In this document: piece after piece, positions 45,188-54,524 of the stretch | Layout: every line of letters starts with the position of its first letter | Position numbering within the stretch: position 1 is the first letter of the stretch | NCBI GenBank assembly: GCA_910586505.1 | Contig: CAJUGV010000003.1 | Location: 1-64,000, forward strand | Source of the DNA: an uncultured Paraprevotella sp. | GTDB lineage: Bacteria; Bacteroidota; Bacteroidia; Bacteroidales; Bacteroidaceae | Length of the DNA stretch: 64,000 bases | Direction of reading: 5' to 3' | Notes under the pieces: model-generated | Seen by the model: the letters and a program-made list of their open reading frames with translations, nothing else | The model's database searches: none | Told to the model about the DNA's origin: nothing | Translations under genes and position numbers: made by a program

Positions 45188-45285
45188 GATACAGATTAGA
45201 TTAATGAATGTTTCTATTTCAGACGGATACCTCCGTAAGCCGGCGCACAATGGCCGTAAGCAGAGGCCGGCACCGCGATGCATAA

Positions 45286-45319
45286 AGCAAAATAGGTTGA
45301 ACCCAGCGATTCAACCTAT
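45286..45319 (-). terminator. Terminator of the coiled-coil membrane protein gene
   Basis: ATAGGTTGAA (45292-45301) pairs with TTCAACCTAT (45310-45319) around an 8-base loop and on the minus strand is followed by TTTGCTTTATG. It lies 33 bases past the gene's stop codon. Confidence 0.8.
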
Positions 45320-45351
45320 CCTACCTTTTATATCATATCGCCGCCGGCACA

Positions 45352-46230
45352 CTATTTATCGAAGTTGAAGCTGGCGTTACCGATATTATGGCCATCGGCA
45401 AAGACCGACACGCGATAGGTTCCCTTGCTAAGGAACTCCTCGACATCGCTGTAGAGGGTCACCGGTGTAGCCTCACCATTGTATTCGATATCTTTCTTGG
45501 CCGTGTATTCCAGCGTCCGGTTCTCATAAGAGAATGTTCCGCCACCGGCCAGCACCTCGTTGTTAGGTTTGGTGATGCGCACATAGATGCTACGGTTTCC
45601 GGCCTGCGCGGTAATATTGCGCGCCACAACAAAATTCACCGAAAATTTCTTCACATCCTTGATCTTGCGCGACTGCTTGCCGCGTTTGTTCAGCCCGGAC
45701 AGCGTGATGCCGGTCACATCCAGTTGCGAGGCAATGGCCACCTTCTCGCTCAGCGTCTCTTTCTCCGACGACAGGCTGGTGATGGTCTGGGCAGCCTGAT
45801 TGTACTGCGCCCTTACCTGCTGATTCTCGTTGCGGAGCTGCTCGTTCTCCCTGTTGAGCGAATCTATTTCATGCACATAGCTGCGCAGGATGCTGCGCAA
45901 CGTGGCCAGTTCTTTCTTCAACCGCATGATTTCCGCCGCATCGGTCGATTTCACCCTTTTCAGTTCTTCCAACAGTTCTTCGGTGCGCTGCTGTTCCTTA
46001 TCCAGCTGCGCTATCAGCGAGTCGTTGTTGATTTGGGTTTTCATTTCGCTATACTGCTGCGCAAAACGGGCATACTCATTCTCCATCTCCCTTTTGTCCA
46101 TTTCCGCCAGTTTCAGCATCTCCTCTTTCTCCGCGCTCTCCTGCATATAAGAATAGACCATATAACCCAGTCCCACACAAAGAAGCAGGATCACGGCTGA
46201 GGCTGTAATAATGATATTTCTCTTCTCCAT
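45352..46230 (-). CDS. Coiled-coil inner-membrane protein
   Basis: About 292 residues when started at MEKRNIIITA. One N-terminal membrane helix (residues about 5-27) is followed by a long coiled coil of about 130 residues rich in Glu, Lys and Gln (KEEMLKLAEMDKREMENEYA and so on). A C-terminal beta domain comes last (SVNFVVARNITAQAGNRSIY, YRVSVFADGHNIG). I do not recognise a named family; similar single-pass proteins are common in Bacteroides. It could be a scaffold or sensor of the envelope. It is a single gene with its own promoter and terminator. Confidence 0.8.
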   Translation of the reverse strand: MEKRNIIITASAVILLLCVGLGYMVYSYMQESAEKEEMLKLAEMDKREMENEYARFAQQYSEMKTQINNDSLIAQLDKEQQRTEELLEELKRVKSTDAAEIMRLKKELATLRSILRSYVHEIDSLNRENEQLRNENQQVRAQYNQAAQTITSLSSEKETLSEKVAIASQLDVTGITLSGLNKRGKQSRKIKDVKKFSVNFVVARNITAQAGNRSIYVRITKPNNEVLAGGGTFSYENRTLEYTAKKDIEYNGEATPVTLYSDVEEFLSKGTYRVSVFADGHNIGNASFNFDK

Positions 46231-46290
46231 ATTCCAAGTGTTTGCGGCGTATCTCGCACGCGCAGCCTTACCTATTTTAAATACCGATGG

Positions 46291-46320
46291 CAAAGATAAT
46301 TCTTTTCTGCCAAGCCCAAA
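46291..46320 (-). promoter_or_regulatory. Promoter of the coiled-coil membrane protein gene
   Basis: -7 TATCTTTG (plus 46291-46298) and -33 TTTG (plus 46317-46320), read on the minus strand, are 18 bases apart. Transcription would start about 55 bases before the ATG. Confidence 0.65.
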
Positions 46321-46428
46321 AGAAATTTTCAACTTTTAAAAGGAAAAAACCACAAGGAAATTCCATTTAAATACAATCTTTTTTTCTAAATTCGCAGATC
46401 AGTACAAAAAGACTACAAACGCATCACC

Positions 46429-48414
46429 ATGATGAAAAATCTGCATGCCGGACCTTTTCTGCGGTCTTCGGCCTATCTTCTGAGCGTACATCTCACGGCA
46501 CTCTTTTTCTTTTCCCTGTTCCGCCTTGCGCTCTTCCTCACATCCGACTACCGTTTCCCCGACGGGATCTCCTCCGACTACGCCCTGCAAAGTGTGGCCT
46601 TCGTGCGCGGATTGTGGTTCGACAATGTCATCGCCTGCTACATCCTGCTTCTTCCGCTCGTCATGTTCTGGATAGCCGGGTGGTTCGGCTATGCCGCGCG
46701 GTGGCTATACCGCACGTCTGCCGTTTTCTTCATTTTGTTCTACTCGCTGGCCTTTGCCGTCACCGCAGCGAATATCCCTTACTTTGCCTACTTCTTCAAA
46801 CCCATCAATTCTTCCATTTTCAACTGGGCCGAGTATGCAGGCACCACGGCGGGCATGGTATTCGGAGAATCGTCCTACTACTTTCCCATTGCCTTGGGAA
46901 CGGCACTTATTATTGCTTTCGGCTACATAGTCGTCAGACTCTCGCATACTTTCTACCCCCCCCAATCGCATTTACCGCACTATAAATCAGGATATAAATA
47001 CACAGCCGCGGTATTCTTTTCCGGAGCGGCGCTTATCGGCCTTTGCCTCTTCGGCATACGTGGCCGGCGGGGTTACAACCCTATCAAAGTGAGTCAGGCA
47101 TACTACTGCAACGATGCTTTTCTGAACCAACTGGGCATCAACCCCGTGTTCAACCTGCTCACCAGCGCTCTCGACGACCACCGAAAGGAGAACCGCGCGC
47201 TGCAACTCACTCCCGACAACGAGGCCGTTGCCCTTGCACAGCAGTTCCTGCACCGCAGCGGCATCGACGGCATATCGCCCATCGCGCGCCGTGTAGAGGC
47301 CGACAGCACGCGCCCCCGCAAGAACGTTGTCATGATTCTCATGGAATCCATGTCGGCCTCACTGATGCAGACGTTCGGACAGGAGGCACGTCTCACCCCG
47401 TTCCTCGACAGCCTTTACCGCCGTTCGCTCAGTTTCAGCCGTTTCTACTCATCGGGCATCCATACCAACCACGGCTTATACTCCTCACTCTACTCCTTCC
47501 CGGCCATCATGAAGCGTAATGCCATGAAAGGTTCGGTTATCCCTGTATATTCCGGTCTTCCTACCGTGCTGAAAGACAACGGATACCACAACCTGTTTTT
47601 CATGACACACGAATCACAGTACGACAACATGAACGCCTTCTTCCGCACCAATGGATTCGACGAAATCCATTCACAGGAAAACTATCCGGCCGACAAGGTG
47701 GTGAACGGGTTCGGCGTACAGGACGACTTCCTCTTCAGCTATGCCCTGCCGGTACTGGACCGCCGCGCACAGAGCGGACAGCCGTTTTTCAGTGTGTTGC
47801 TCACCATCAGCAACCATCCTCCCTATGTCATTCCGCCTCATTTCCGTCCGCACGGTACGAACACCCGGACAGAGGACCAGATTGTGGAATTTGCCGACCG
47901 CTGTATCCGCGACTTCATGACCGAAGCTCTCGCACGCCCCTGGGCGGACAACACGATATTCGTACTTCTGGGCGACCACGGCAAGATGGTGGGAACGCCG
48001 GAGTGTGAAAGTCCTCAGTCGTACAACCACATCCCGCTCATCATACACGGAAAAGACATCGAACCGCGCATCGTGGACCATTTCGGCGGGCAAGTGGACC
48101 TGGCGCCCACCTTGCTGGGACTGCTCGGCATCGGCTACGTACAGAATGACTTCGGCGTGGACCTGATGAAAGAGCAACGTCCCTGCATGTACTTCACGGC
48201 CGACAATCTTATCGGTGTGAGAGACTCCTCTCATCTTTATCTCTATTATCCCGAGGACGGACGCGAGATCAGATACCGCACCGACGGTGAACGCATGCAA
48301 CCGGCACCGGATGATGACACATTCCGTCACATGAAAGCCTACGGATTCTCCATGCTCCAATGTACGGAATATTTTACCAGACAGCAACAGACGGTAAATC
48401 ATACCACCCCCTGA
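46429..48414 (+). CDS. LTA-synthase-like phosphoglycerol/phosphoethanolamine transferase
   Basis: The 661-residue product has five membrane helices in the first ~215 residues, then a periplasmic sulfatase/alkaline-phosphatase-fold domain. Metal and catalytic marks are VVMILMESMSAS (Glu near residue 306), SSGIHTNHG with the probable nucleophile Thr near 345, and VLLGDHGKMVG near 515 with DH metal ligands and a later His. This is the LtaS/MdoB family. Gram-negative members modify lipids or glycans with phosphoglycerol or related groups; the Bacteroides substrate is not known to me. Start is either of two adjacent ATGs. It has no obvious operon partner. Confidence 0.88.
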   Translation: MMKNLHAGPFLRSSAYLLSVHLTALFFFSLFRLALFLTSDYRFPDGISSDYALQSVAFVRGLWFDNVIACYILLLPLVMFWIAGWFGYAARWLYRTSAVFFILFYSLAFAVTAANIPYFAYFFKPINSSIFNWAEYAGTTAGMVFGESSYYFPIALGTALIIAFGYIVVRLSHTFYPPQSHLPHYKSGYKYTAAVFFSGAALIGLCLFGIRGRRGYNPIKVSQAYYCNDAFLNQLGINPVFNLLTSALDDHRKENRALQLTPDNEAVALAQQFLHRSGIDGISPIARRVEADSTRPRKNVVMILMESMSASLMQTFGQEARLTPFLDSLYRRSLSFSRFYSSGIHTNHGLYSSLYSFPAIMKRNAMKGSVIPVYSGLPTVLKDNGYHNLFFMTHESQYDNMNAFFRTNGFDEIHSQENYPADKVVNGFGVQDDFLFSYALPVLDRRAQSGQPFFSVLLTISNHPPYVIPPHFRPHGTNTRTEDQIVEFADRCIRDFMTEALARPWADNTIFVLLGDHGKMVGTPECESPQSYNHIPLIIHGKDIEPRIVDHFGGQVDLAPTLLGLLGIGYVQNDFGVDLMKEQRPCMYFTADNLIGVRDSSHLYLYYPEDGREIRYRTDGERMQPAPDDDTFRHMKAYGFSMLQCTEYFTRQQQTVNHTTP

Positions 48415-48979
48415 CATTTTGTCAAAACGTCAGGAGCGGACGTATGAGAACGGCTTATTTGAAATCCCGCATGCGCATGCTTCCGCCAAAGCCGCTCTCC
48501 AGATTTCCCGATATGACAAAATGACGGCCGGAATGCCGGATATGCGTCAAAGCGAAACGCGCCACCCCGTGTGGTGCGGCCACTCACTGGAATACGGTCA
48601 GGCAAAGGAGAATCCGGCTGACAATCCGACACCGCATCTTGGCAACTAAAAAAACTCAGACAGAAGAAAAAATACCTGTTTGCAGGCCATCGTACCGTAT
48701 CCTACGCCCCGCTCCGGACCTCAATAAGCCGGAAGATACCATGCCGTGCGCTTCATTTTCTGACGCAATGCGGAGTAAAAAGAAAAACGGTCCGCACAAA
48801 ACAGCGCATATATACGGTATATATTCATCTTTACTCTGTTTTTCATGAATATATATTCAGAACGACGGCTGCAAACCCTACAGATGAACTTTTTAGAAAA
48901 GATAAAAGACGCAGAAAATGTATCAAAACGACACTTCTACGCCCTTATTCCTATCTTTACGCCCCGAAAGGCTGCACGT
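48415..48979. other. Intergenic region, about 565 bases
   Basis: No convincing gene is present. A short frame at 48419-48649 has no protein-like features. CCTGACATTTTGTCAAAACGTCAGG at about 48413-48437 is a near-palindrome directly after the LTA-synthase-like gene but lacks a T run. The dispersed repeat copy lies at 48747-48832. AT-rich sequence 48810-48860 has TATATA-rich words and a further inverted word (ATGAATATATATTCA near 48846). Confidence 0.5.
48747..48832 (+). repeat. Dispersed intergenic repeat, copy at 48.8 kb
   Basis: Order of words: TGCGCTTCATTTT, ACGCAATGCGGAGTAAAAAG, AAAACGGTCCGCACAAAACA, then GCGCATATATACGG. The first two parts match the palindrome region at 5849-5886 and the copy at 63355. 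The third part matches the inverted copy near 32540, and the last part matches 63441-63456. Confidence 0.65.
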
Positions 48980-49804
48980 TTATTCCAGCACCGTAACCTT
49001 GCGCACTACCACTTCCTGCAAAGGACGCTCCCTGGCCGTGCGCACCTTCTCGATGGCCTCGGCCACATGAAGTCCTTCCACCACCTCACCGAATACCGTG
49101 TACTCACCATCCAGATGAGGCGCGCCGCCCACCGTAGTATATGCCTGCTTCTGAGCCTCGCCGAACGGCACAGGCGGACAGGCTGCCACGGCCGCCTCAG
49201 CCTCATGCAGCAGAGAATCTCTCAATGCCTCCAGTTTTTCGGTTTCACCCTTACGGCGCATCATGTACATTTCCTTGAGATGGCCTTGCGACAGTTCGGC
49301 ACATACCGTGTCCACCCGATTCCGGTAAATGGCCGAATACAGCTCCATGAGCGCACTCATCGTATAGGTTCTTCCGGTTACGATATAAAACTGCGTTCCG
49401 CTGGAAGCCTTTTCGGGATTCACATCATCGCCCATACGTGCAGCCGCAAGAGCGCCTTTCTTGTGAAAATGGCGCGGACAACGTATTTCGGCCGGAATCG
49501 TGTAACGGAGGGCCGCAGTATCGACTTTACAGGCCTGGCCGGCCGGCTTGACGGCCGGATCTCCGGTCTGTACCATAAAACCCCGCACCACCCGGTGGAA
49601 CAGGATATTGTCGTAAACTCCCGATTTGGCCAACTTGATAAAATTGTCTCGGTGAACGGGTGTGTCATCATACAGTTTCACCTTCATGTCGCCCATGGAG
49701 GTTTCGATCAGCACTTCTGTCTCTTTCATAACTTTCTTCTTTTGCATGCCGCACGACCACAAGGCCAGGCAGCACACTATATAAATCATCTCTTGAATTC
49801 TCAT
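48980..49804 (-). CDS. Cyclophilin-type peptidyl-prolyl isomerase lipoprotein
   Basis: The 274-residue product has a lipoprotein signal (LALWSC). The cyclophilin domain starts at VLIETSMGDMKVKLYDDTPVH and has the catalytic block NILFHRVVRGFMVQTGDP near residues 72-90 and SSGTQFYIVTGR near 140. Between this and the closing HLDGEYTVFGEVVEGL an insert of about 70 residues (helical, charged) interrupts the domain. It probably folds proteins in the periplasm. It has its own -7 box and is divergent from tamB. Confidence 0.92.
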   Translation of the reverse strand: MRIQEMIYIVCCLALWSCGMQKKKVMKETEVLIETSMGDMKVKLYDDTPVHRDNFIKLAKSGVYDNILFHRVVRGFMVQTGDPAVKPAGQACKVDTAALRYTIPAEIRCPRHFHKKGALAAARMGDDVNPEKASSGTQFYIVTGRTYTMSALMELYSAIYRNRVDTVCAELSQGHLKEMYMMRRKGETEKLEALRDSLLHEAEAAVAACPPVPFGEAQKQAYTTVGGAPHLDGEYTVFGEVVEGLHVAEAIEKVRTARERPLQEVVVRKVTVLE

Positions 49805-49833
49805 ACACCGGGCCGTTAATCTTTACCACGTTG

Positions 49834-49841
49834 CAAAAATA
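49834..49841 (-). promoter_or_regulatory. -7 box of the cyclophilin gene
   Basis: TATTTTTG on the minus strand matches TAnnTTTG and lies 29 bases before the ATG. The opposite-facing tamB gene has only a near match, TTCCTTTG at 49906-49913. Confidence 0.5.
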
Positions 49842-49934
49842 ATGAATTCAAGGTTTTTTTATTTTATTTTTAGCAAAAAATCCCGCGCTTTTCAAAAAAA
49901 AACAGTTCCTTTGCAGCATACTACAACTGAGATT

Positions 49935-52900
49935 ATGAAAAAAAGAATCCTGAAATGGACGATTGGAATACTATCCGTCCCCATCGTACTTTTCTTTATT
50001 GTGGCGGCGCTGCTCTACCTCCCTCCCGTTCAAGATTTTGCAGTGCGCAAAGCTACTGTTTTTTTATCCGAATCCACCGGAATGAAAATCCATGTAGGGC
50101 GATTACGCCTCGCATTCTTGTTCGACATAGACTTGCAGGATGTACAGGTGGCCGACGAACAGGGTGATTGTCTGCTCAATGTGGAACGACTGAATATAGA
50201 CCTGAGCTTCCGCTCATTGCTGCGCGGCGAGATTGACGTGGAAGGTATCGAACTGACCCGCGCGTCGGTAGACACCAAATCGCTGATCACGGGTGTGGGC
50301 ATCAAGGGACGTATCGGACAATTCTTTGTAGATTCGCATGGCATCAGACTTCCTCAAGAGACCGTCACCGTCAATAATATAAGACTTGCCGATGCAGACG
50401 TGCACATCGCACTGAACGATTCCGTGAAAGAAGACACCACCTCATCGACGCCTCTCAACTGGAATATCAATATTATTCAAACCTCTCTGGAGCGCACTCA
50501 TCTGTTTCTGAGTATGCCCGACGACAGCATGACCGTGGAAGCCGGCATCGCAACCGCACATTTGCAACAGGGGAATATCGACCTGAAACAATCCCTCTAT
50601 ACAGTAGGGACATTCGACCTGCATGCGGACTCGCTGTACTACGACCTCCCCTTTGAAACTACATCCGAAGGGCTGGATGTGAACCACATCGCCCTGAAAG
50701 ATATCGGAATAGGCATAGATTCCATATACTTTGACGGTCAATCGACGGGATTGTCCCTACTGCTGCGCGAAACCCGGATGAAAGAAAAAAGCGGCCTGGA
50801 AATCAGCTCCCTCAACGGCAGACTGCACATGGACTCCACATCGCTGCATGTATCGGAACTGTCACTTCACACTCCCGATTCCTACCTCGGAGCACAGGCA
50901 CACATGGATTTCAGTGCCGTAGGACCGCACCCTCACGGAAGCTTGTCGGCCCGCCTGATGGGCGAACTGGGAAAACAGGATGTACTATTGTTTGCCGGCG
51001 GATTGCCTACGGCATTTGTCCGCAGCTATCCCAACGAGCCCATTATCGTGCGCTTGTCGGCCGACGGAAACCTGGATTCCCTGAATCTGACCACGGCGGA
51101 AGCACGGCTGGCCGGTGCGTTTGAACTGAAAGCCGACGGCAGACTGAGACAACTGACAGACTCTGTCCGCATGTCGGGCGACATAAACCTTGATCTGCGT
51201 ACCCAAAACCTCAATTTCGTCAAAGCACTGGCCGGTCCGGGAGCCATGAAAGACATCGCACTGCCCCCGATGCACCTGACCGGAAAAGCCGGTATGCACG
51301 GGCGGCAATACACCACCGACCTGTGGCTGAGAGAAGGTAAAGGAAACGTACGGCTGAAAGGCGGCTTCGACGCTTCACGCATGTCCTATCAGGCAGGATT
51401 GTCCGTGAAGGACTTGCAGTTACATCACTTTCTGCCTAAAGACTCGCTTTACGACCTGTCACTCACGGCCAAAGCCGAAGGAAGAGGCTTTGATCCGTTT
51501 AGCCGCCAGACACGTATGAATGCCGACTTAAAACTGGACAGGCTGCAATACGGACAATTGCACCTTGACAATATCAACCTGAACGCCGCACTGAAACAAG
51601 GAAACGGACATGCCATGCTGGACAGCCGCAACCCGTTGCTGAACATGACCTCGAGAATCGACGCACTGCTGGCACGGAAGAAAGCCGACATGACGTTCAG
51701 CATAGACTTACGCAGCATCGACCTGCATGCCCTGCACCTCACCGACAAACCGTTCAAGGCCGGCATGTGCCTGCATGCAGACGGCAGCACAAACCTGAAA
51801 AACGCACATACGGTGCACGGCACCATCTCGGACATCCATCTCATTCTGAAAGACACCTTATTCCATCCCAAGGATTTGGCGATGAACGTACTGGCGCTGC
51901 CCGACACGACATATGCCGACATATCGGCCGGCGACTTCAAACTCCATCTGGACGGACGCGACGGTTATGAGACACTGGCCCGGAAAAGCATGGAACTCAT
52001 GGCTGCCACCAACGAACAACTGCAACGCAGACACCTGAATCAGGACTCACTCAAAACGTTGCTGCCTCGCCTGACTCTTAACGTTACGTCGGGAAAAGAG
52101 AATCCAGTAGCCAATTACATGGCCGCACTAGGATATTCATTCCATGAACTGGACCTGAACCTGAACACCGACCCGACCATCGGAGTAAACGGGAAAGCGC
52201 ACATCTATACGATCAATGCGGGAGGCATTCTTCTCGATACCATACAGGCACAAATCTTCCAGGATTCCACCGGCATCAAAATGAACGGAAAAGTACGAAA
52301 CAACCCGAAGAACAAGCAGTTCGTATTCGAGTCGCGCCTTAACGCTTATCTGCATGCCACCGGAGCGGGAGCAGAACTAATATATCTGGACGACAAAAGA
52401 CGGAAGGGGGTCGACCTGGGACTGCGGGCCGACCTTACGGACAACGGGGTCAAAATGGTGTTCTCGCAAACACATCCCATCCTTGCCTACCGGACGTTCG
52501 ATATCAACGAAGACAACTACATCTTCCTCGGTAATGACAAGCGTATAGAAGCCGACATCAGCATGAAAGCCGACGACGGAACCTCCATCAAAATCTTCTC
52601 CACCCCCAACGCGGAGGCCCTCCAAGACATCTCGGTCAATCTGAACAATGTAAACCTGGGAGAACTGACCGCCGTCATTCCCTACGCCCCGCATATCACA
52701 GGTCTGCTGCAAACCGACGCTCACCTGATACAGACCACCGAGAACCTGTCTGTCGTGGCTGATACTTACGTGAAGGATATGGCATACGAAGAAGCACCTG
52801 TCGGAGATATCGGAATGGGACTGGTATACCTGCCGAACAGCGACGGCACGCACTTCGTAGACGCACGCGTCTCACACAACAACGCGGAAGTAATGACGCT

Positions 52901-54524
52901 CTCGGGCTCGTACCGTGACGACGACAAAGACGGTATCATAGAGGCCGATCTGGACTTGGCGGACTTCCCGCTGTCCATGGCGAACGGCTTCATCCCCGAT
53001 CACCTTGCCACCTTGGAAGGAATGGCCAACGGCTGCATGAAAGTGGAAGGACCGACCAGCCGGCCGGATATTGAAGGATGGCTGGCTACCAAAGGACTGA
53101 AGATTGTTTCTCCGGAATACAGTCTGAACCTGCGCCTCCAAGACGATACCATCAAGGTTACGCGAAACCGTCTGAACCTGGACCGTCTGAATATGTATTC
53201 CACGGGCAAGAATCCGCTTGTCTTCGACGGAACCGTAGATTTTGCAGACTTCGAAAACATCCTGCTCAACCTGAAAGTGAACGCATCCAACTTCGAACTG
53301 ATCAACGCCCGCCGTACACAACAGGCAGCGGCCTACGGAAAGGTGTACGTGGACATCAGCGCACGAATGACCGGTAACCTGAATAACATCAATATCAACG
53401 GCCGATTAGGCGTGCTGGGCAGCACGGATGTCACTTATGTTCTGAAAGACAGTCCTCTTTCCTCGGAAGACAGACTGAGCGGGCTCGTCACATTCGTTGA
53501 TTTCAGCGATACCACTTCAGTTGCCGAACATGAAGAAGTACGCCCCGTGAATATGAACATGATGATGCAGATCAATATAGACCAAGGAACACAGGTACAC
53601 TGTCTGCTCAGCCCGGACCGCTCGAAATACATCGACCTGGAAGGAGGAGGCGAACTGACGATGAACTACACTCCGCAAGGCGAAATGACACTTACAGGGC
53701 GCTATACGGTCTTGAACGGCGAAATGAAATATTCACTGCCCGTCATTCCTTTAAAGACGTTCACCATCGCTTCAGGAAGCTACGTGGACTTCACCGGCCC
53801 GATACTGAACCCCACCCTGAACATCTCGGCATCCGAACGTATGCGAGCCACCGTAACGGAAAACGAAACACCGCGCACCGTAGCTTTCAACGTGGGACTG
53901 TCCATCACGCGTACACTGGAAAACATGGGCCTTGAATTCACCATCGATGCACCGGAGGACATGACCGTACAGAACCAACTGGCAGCCATGTCTGCAGAAG
54001 AACGCGGCAAGGTGGCCGTCACCATGCTGGCAACCGGCATGTATCTGAAAGGAGACAACGAGACCGGCGGTTTCTCCACCTCCAACGCCCTGAACGCCTT
54101 ATTGCAAAGCGAAATAACAAACATTGCAGGCAAAGCACTCGAAACCATAGACCTGAGTCTCGGAGTAGACCAGGAAACGACGGCCGAAGGAACGGAACGC
54201 ACAGACTATTCGTTCCGCTTTGCCAAACGTTTCTGGGGCAATCGTGTGAGCATCATCGTAGGCGGAAAAGTATCTACGGGCGAAAATGTGGAAAACACGG
54301 GGCAGTCACTGATAGACAATATTTCATTAGAATACAGGCTTGACAAGAGCGCCACACGTTATGTCACTGTGTTTTACGATAAAAGTTATGAATCACTCCT
54401 GGAAGGCGAGATTACCGAGATGGGCGCAGGTCTCGTACTGCGGCGGAAAATGACACGCCTGGGAGAGTTGTTCATCTTCAGAAACAAGAAAAAGAACGAA
54501 ATACAGCACGACAAAGAAGAATAA
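49935..54524 (+). CDS. tamB: TamB-like translocation and assembly module protein
   Basis: About 1529 residues when started at MKKRILKWTIGILSV; a 31-residue upstream extension lacks a signal and is rejected. One N-terminal membrane helix (residues 10-30) is followed by a very long run of amphipathic beta strands, the shape of a lipid-carrying groove. The C-terminal DUF490/TamB domain covers about the last 350 residues (GRLGVLGSTDVTYVL, LTGRYTVLNGEMKYSLPVIP, RFWGNRVSIIVGGKV, LFIFRNKKKNE). It spans the periplasm and works with the outer-membrane partner encoded next, whose ATG overlaps its stop (TAATG). Confidence 0.93.
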   Translation: MKKRILKWTIGILSVPIVLFFIVAALLYLPPVQDFAVRKATVFLSESTGMKIHVGRLRLAFLFDIDLQDVQVADEQGDCLLNVERLNIDLSFRSLLRGEIDVEGIELTRASVDTKSLITGVGIKGRIGQFFVDSHGIRLPQETVTVNNIRLADADVHIALNDSVKEDTTSSTPLNWNINIIQTSLERTHLFLSMPDDSMTVEAGIATAHLQQGNIDLKQSLYTVGTFDLHADSLYYDLPFETTSEGLDVNHIALKDIGIGIDSIYFDGQSTGLSLLLRETRMKEKSGLEISSLNGRLHMDSTSLHVSELSLHTPDSYLGAQAHMDFSAVGPHPHGSLSARLMGELGKQDVLLFAGGLPTAFVRSYPNEPIIVRLSADGNLDSLNLTTAEARLAGAFELKADGRLRQLTDSVRMSGDINLDLRTQNLNFVKALAGPGAMKDIALPPMHLTGKAGMHGRQYTTDLWLREGKGNVRLKGGFDASRMSYQAGLSVKDLQLHHFLPKDSLYDLSLTAKAEGRGFDPFSRQTRMNADLKLDRLQYGQLHLDNINLNAALKQGNGHAMLDSRNPLLNMTSRIDALLARKKADMTFSIDLRSIDLHALHLTDKPFKAGMCLHADGSTNLKNAHTVHGTISDIHLILKDTLFHPKDLAMNVLALPDTTYADISAGDFKLHLDGRDGYETLARKSMELMAATNEQLQRRHLNQDSLKTLLPRLTLNVTSGKENPVANYMAALGYSFHELDLNLNTDPTIGVNGKAHIYTINAGGILLDTIQAQIFQDSTGIKMNGKVRNNPKNKQFVFESRLNAYLHATGAGAELIYLDDKRRKGVDLGLRADLTDNGVKMVFSQTHPILAYRTFDINEDNYIFLGNDKRIEADISMKADDGTSIKIFSTPNAEALQDISVNLNNVNLGELTAVIPYAPHITGLLQTDAHLIQTTENLSVVADTYVKDMAYEEAPVGDIGMGLVYLPNSDGTHFVDARVSHNNAEVMTLSGSYRDDDKDGIIEADLDLADFPLSMANGFIPDHLATLEGMANGCMKVEGPTSRPDIEGWLATKGLKIVSPEYSLNLRLQDDTIKVTRNRLNLDRLNMYSTGKNPLVFDGTVDFADFENILLNLKVNASNFELINARRTQQAAAYGKVYVDISARMTGNLNNININGRLGVLGSTDVTYVLKDSPLSSEDRLSGLVTFVDFSDTTSVAEHEEVRPVNMNMMMQINIDQGTQVHCLLSPDRSKYIDLEGGGELTMNYTPQGEMTLTGRYTVLNGEMKYSLPVIPLKTFTIASGSYVDFTGPILNPTLNISASERMRATVTENETPRTVAFNVGLSITRTLENMGLEFTIDAPEDMTVQNQLAAMSAEERGKVAVTMLATGMYLKGDNETGGFSTSNALNALLQSEITNIAGKALETIDLSLGVDQETTAEGTERTDYSFRFAKRFWGNRVSIIVGGKVSTGENVENTGQSLIDNISLEYRLDKSATRYVTVFYDKSYESLLEGEITEMGAGLVLRRKMTRLGELFIFRNKKKNEIQHDKEE

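Noticed and set aside
43301..45199. A 632-codon open frame on the plus strand
   Set aside because: It is antisense to the BNR/LamG gene, has no signal, domain or promoter, and its His/Arg/Ser-rich composition is that of a complementary-strand shadow.
48419..48649. A 76-codon frame after the LTA-synthase-like gene
   Set aside because: Low-complexity, no promoter or leader, and composition typical of non-coding sequence.
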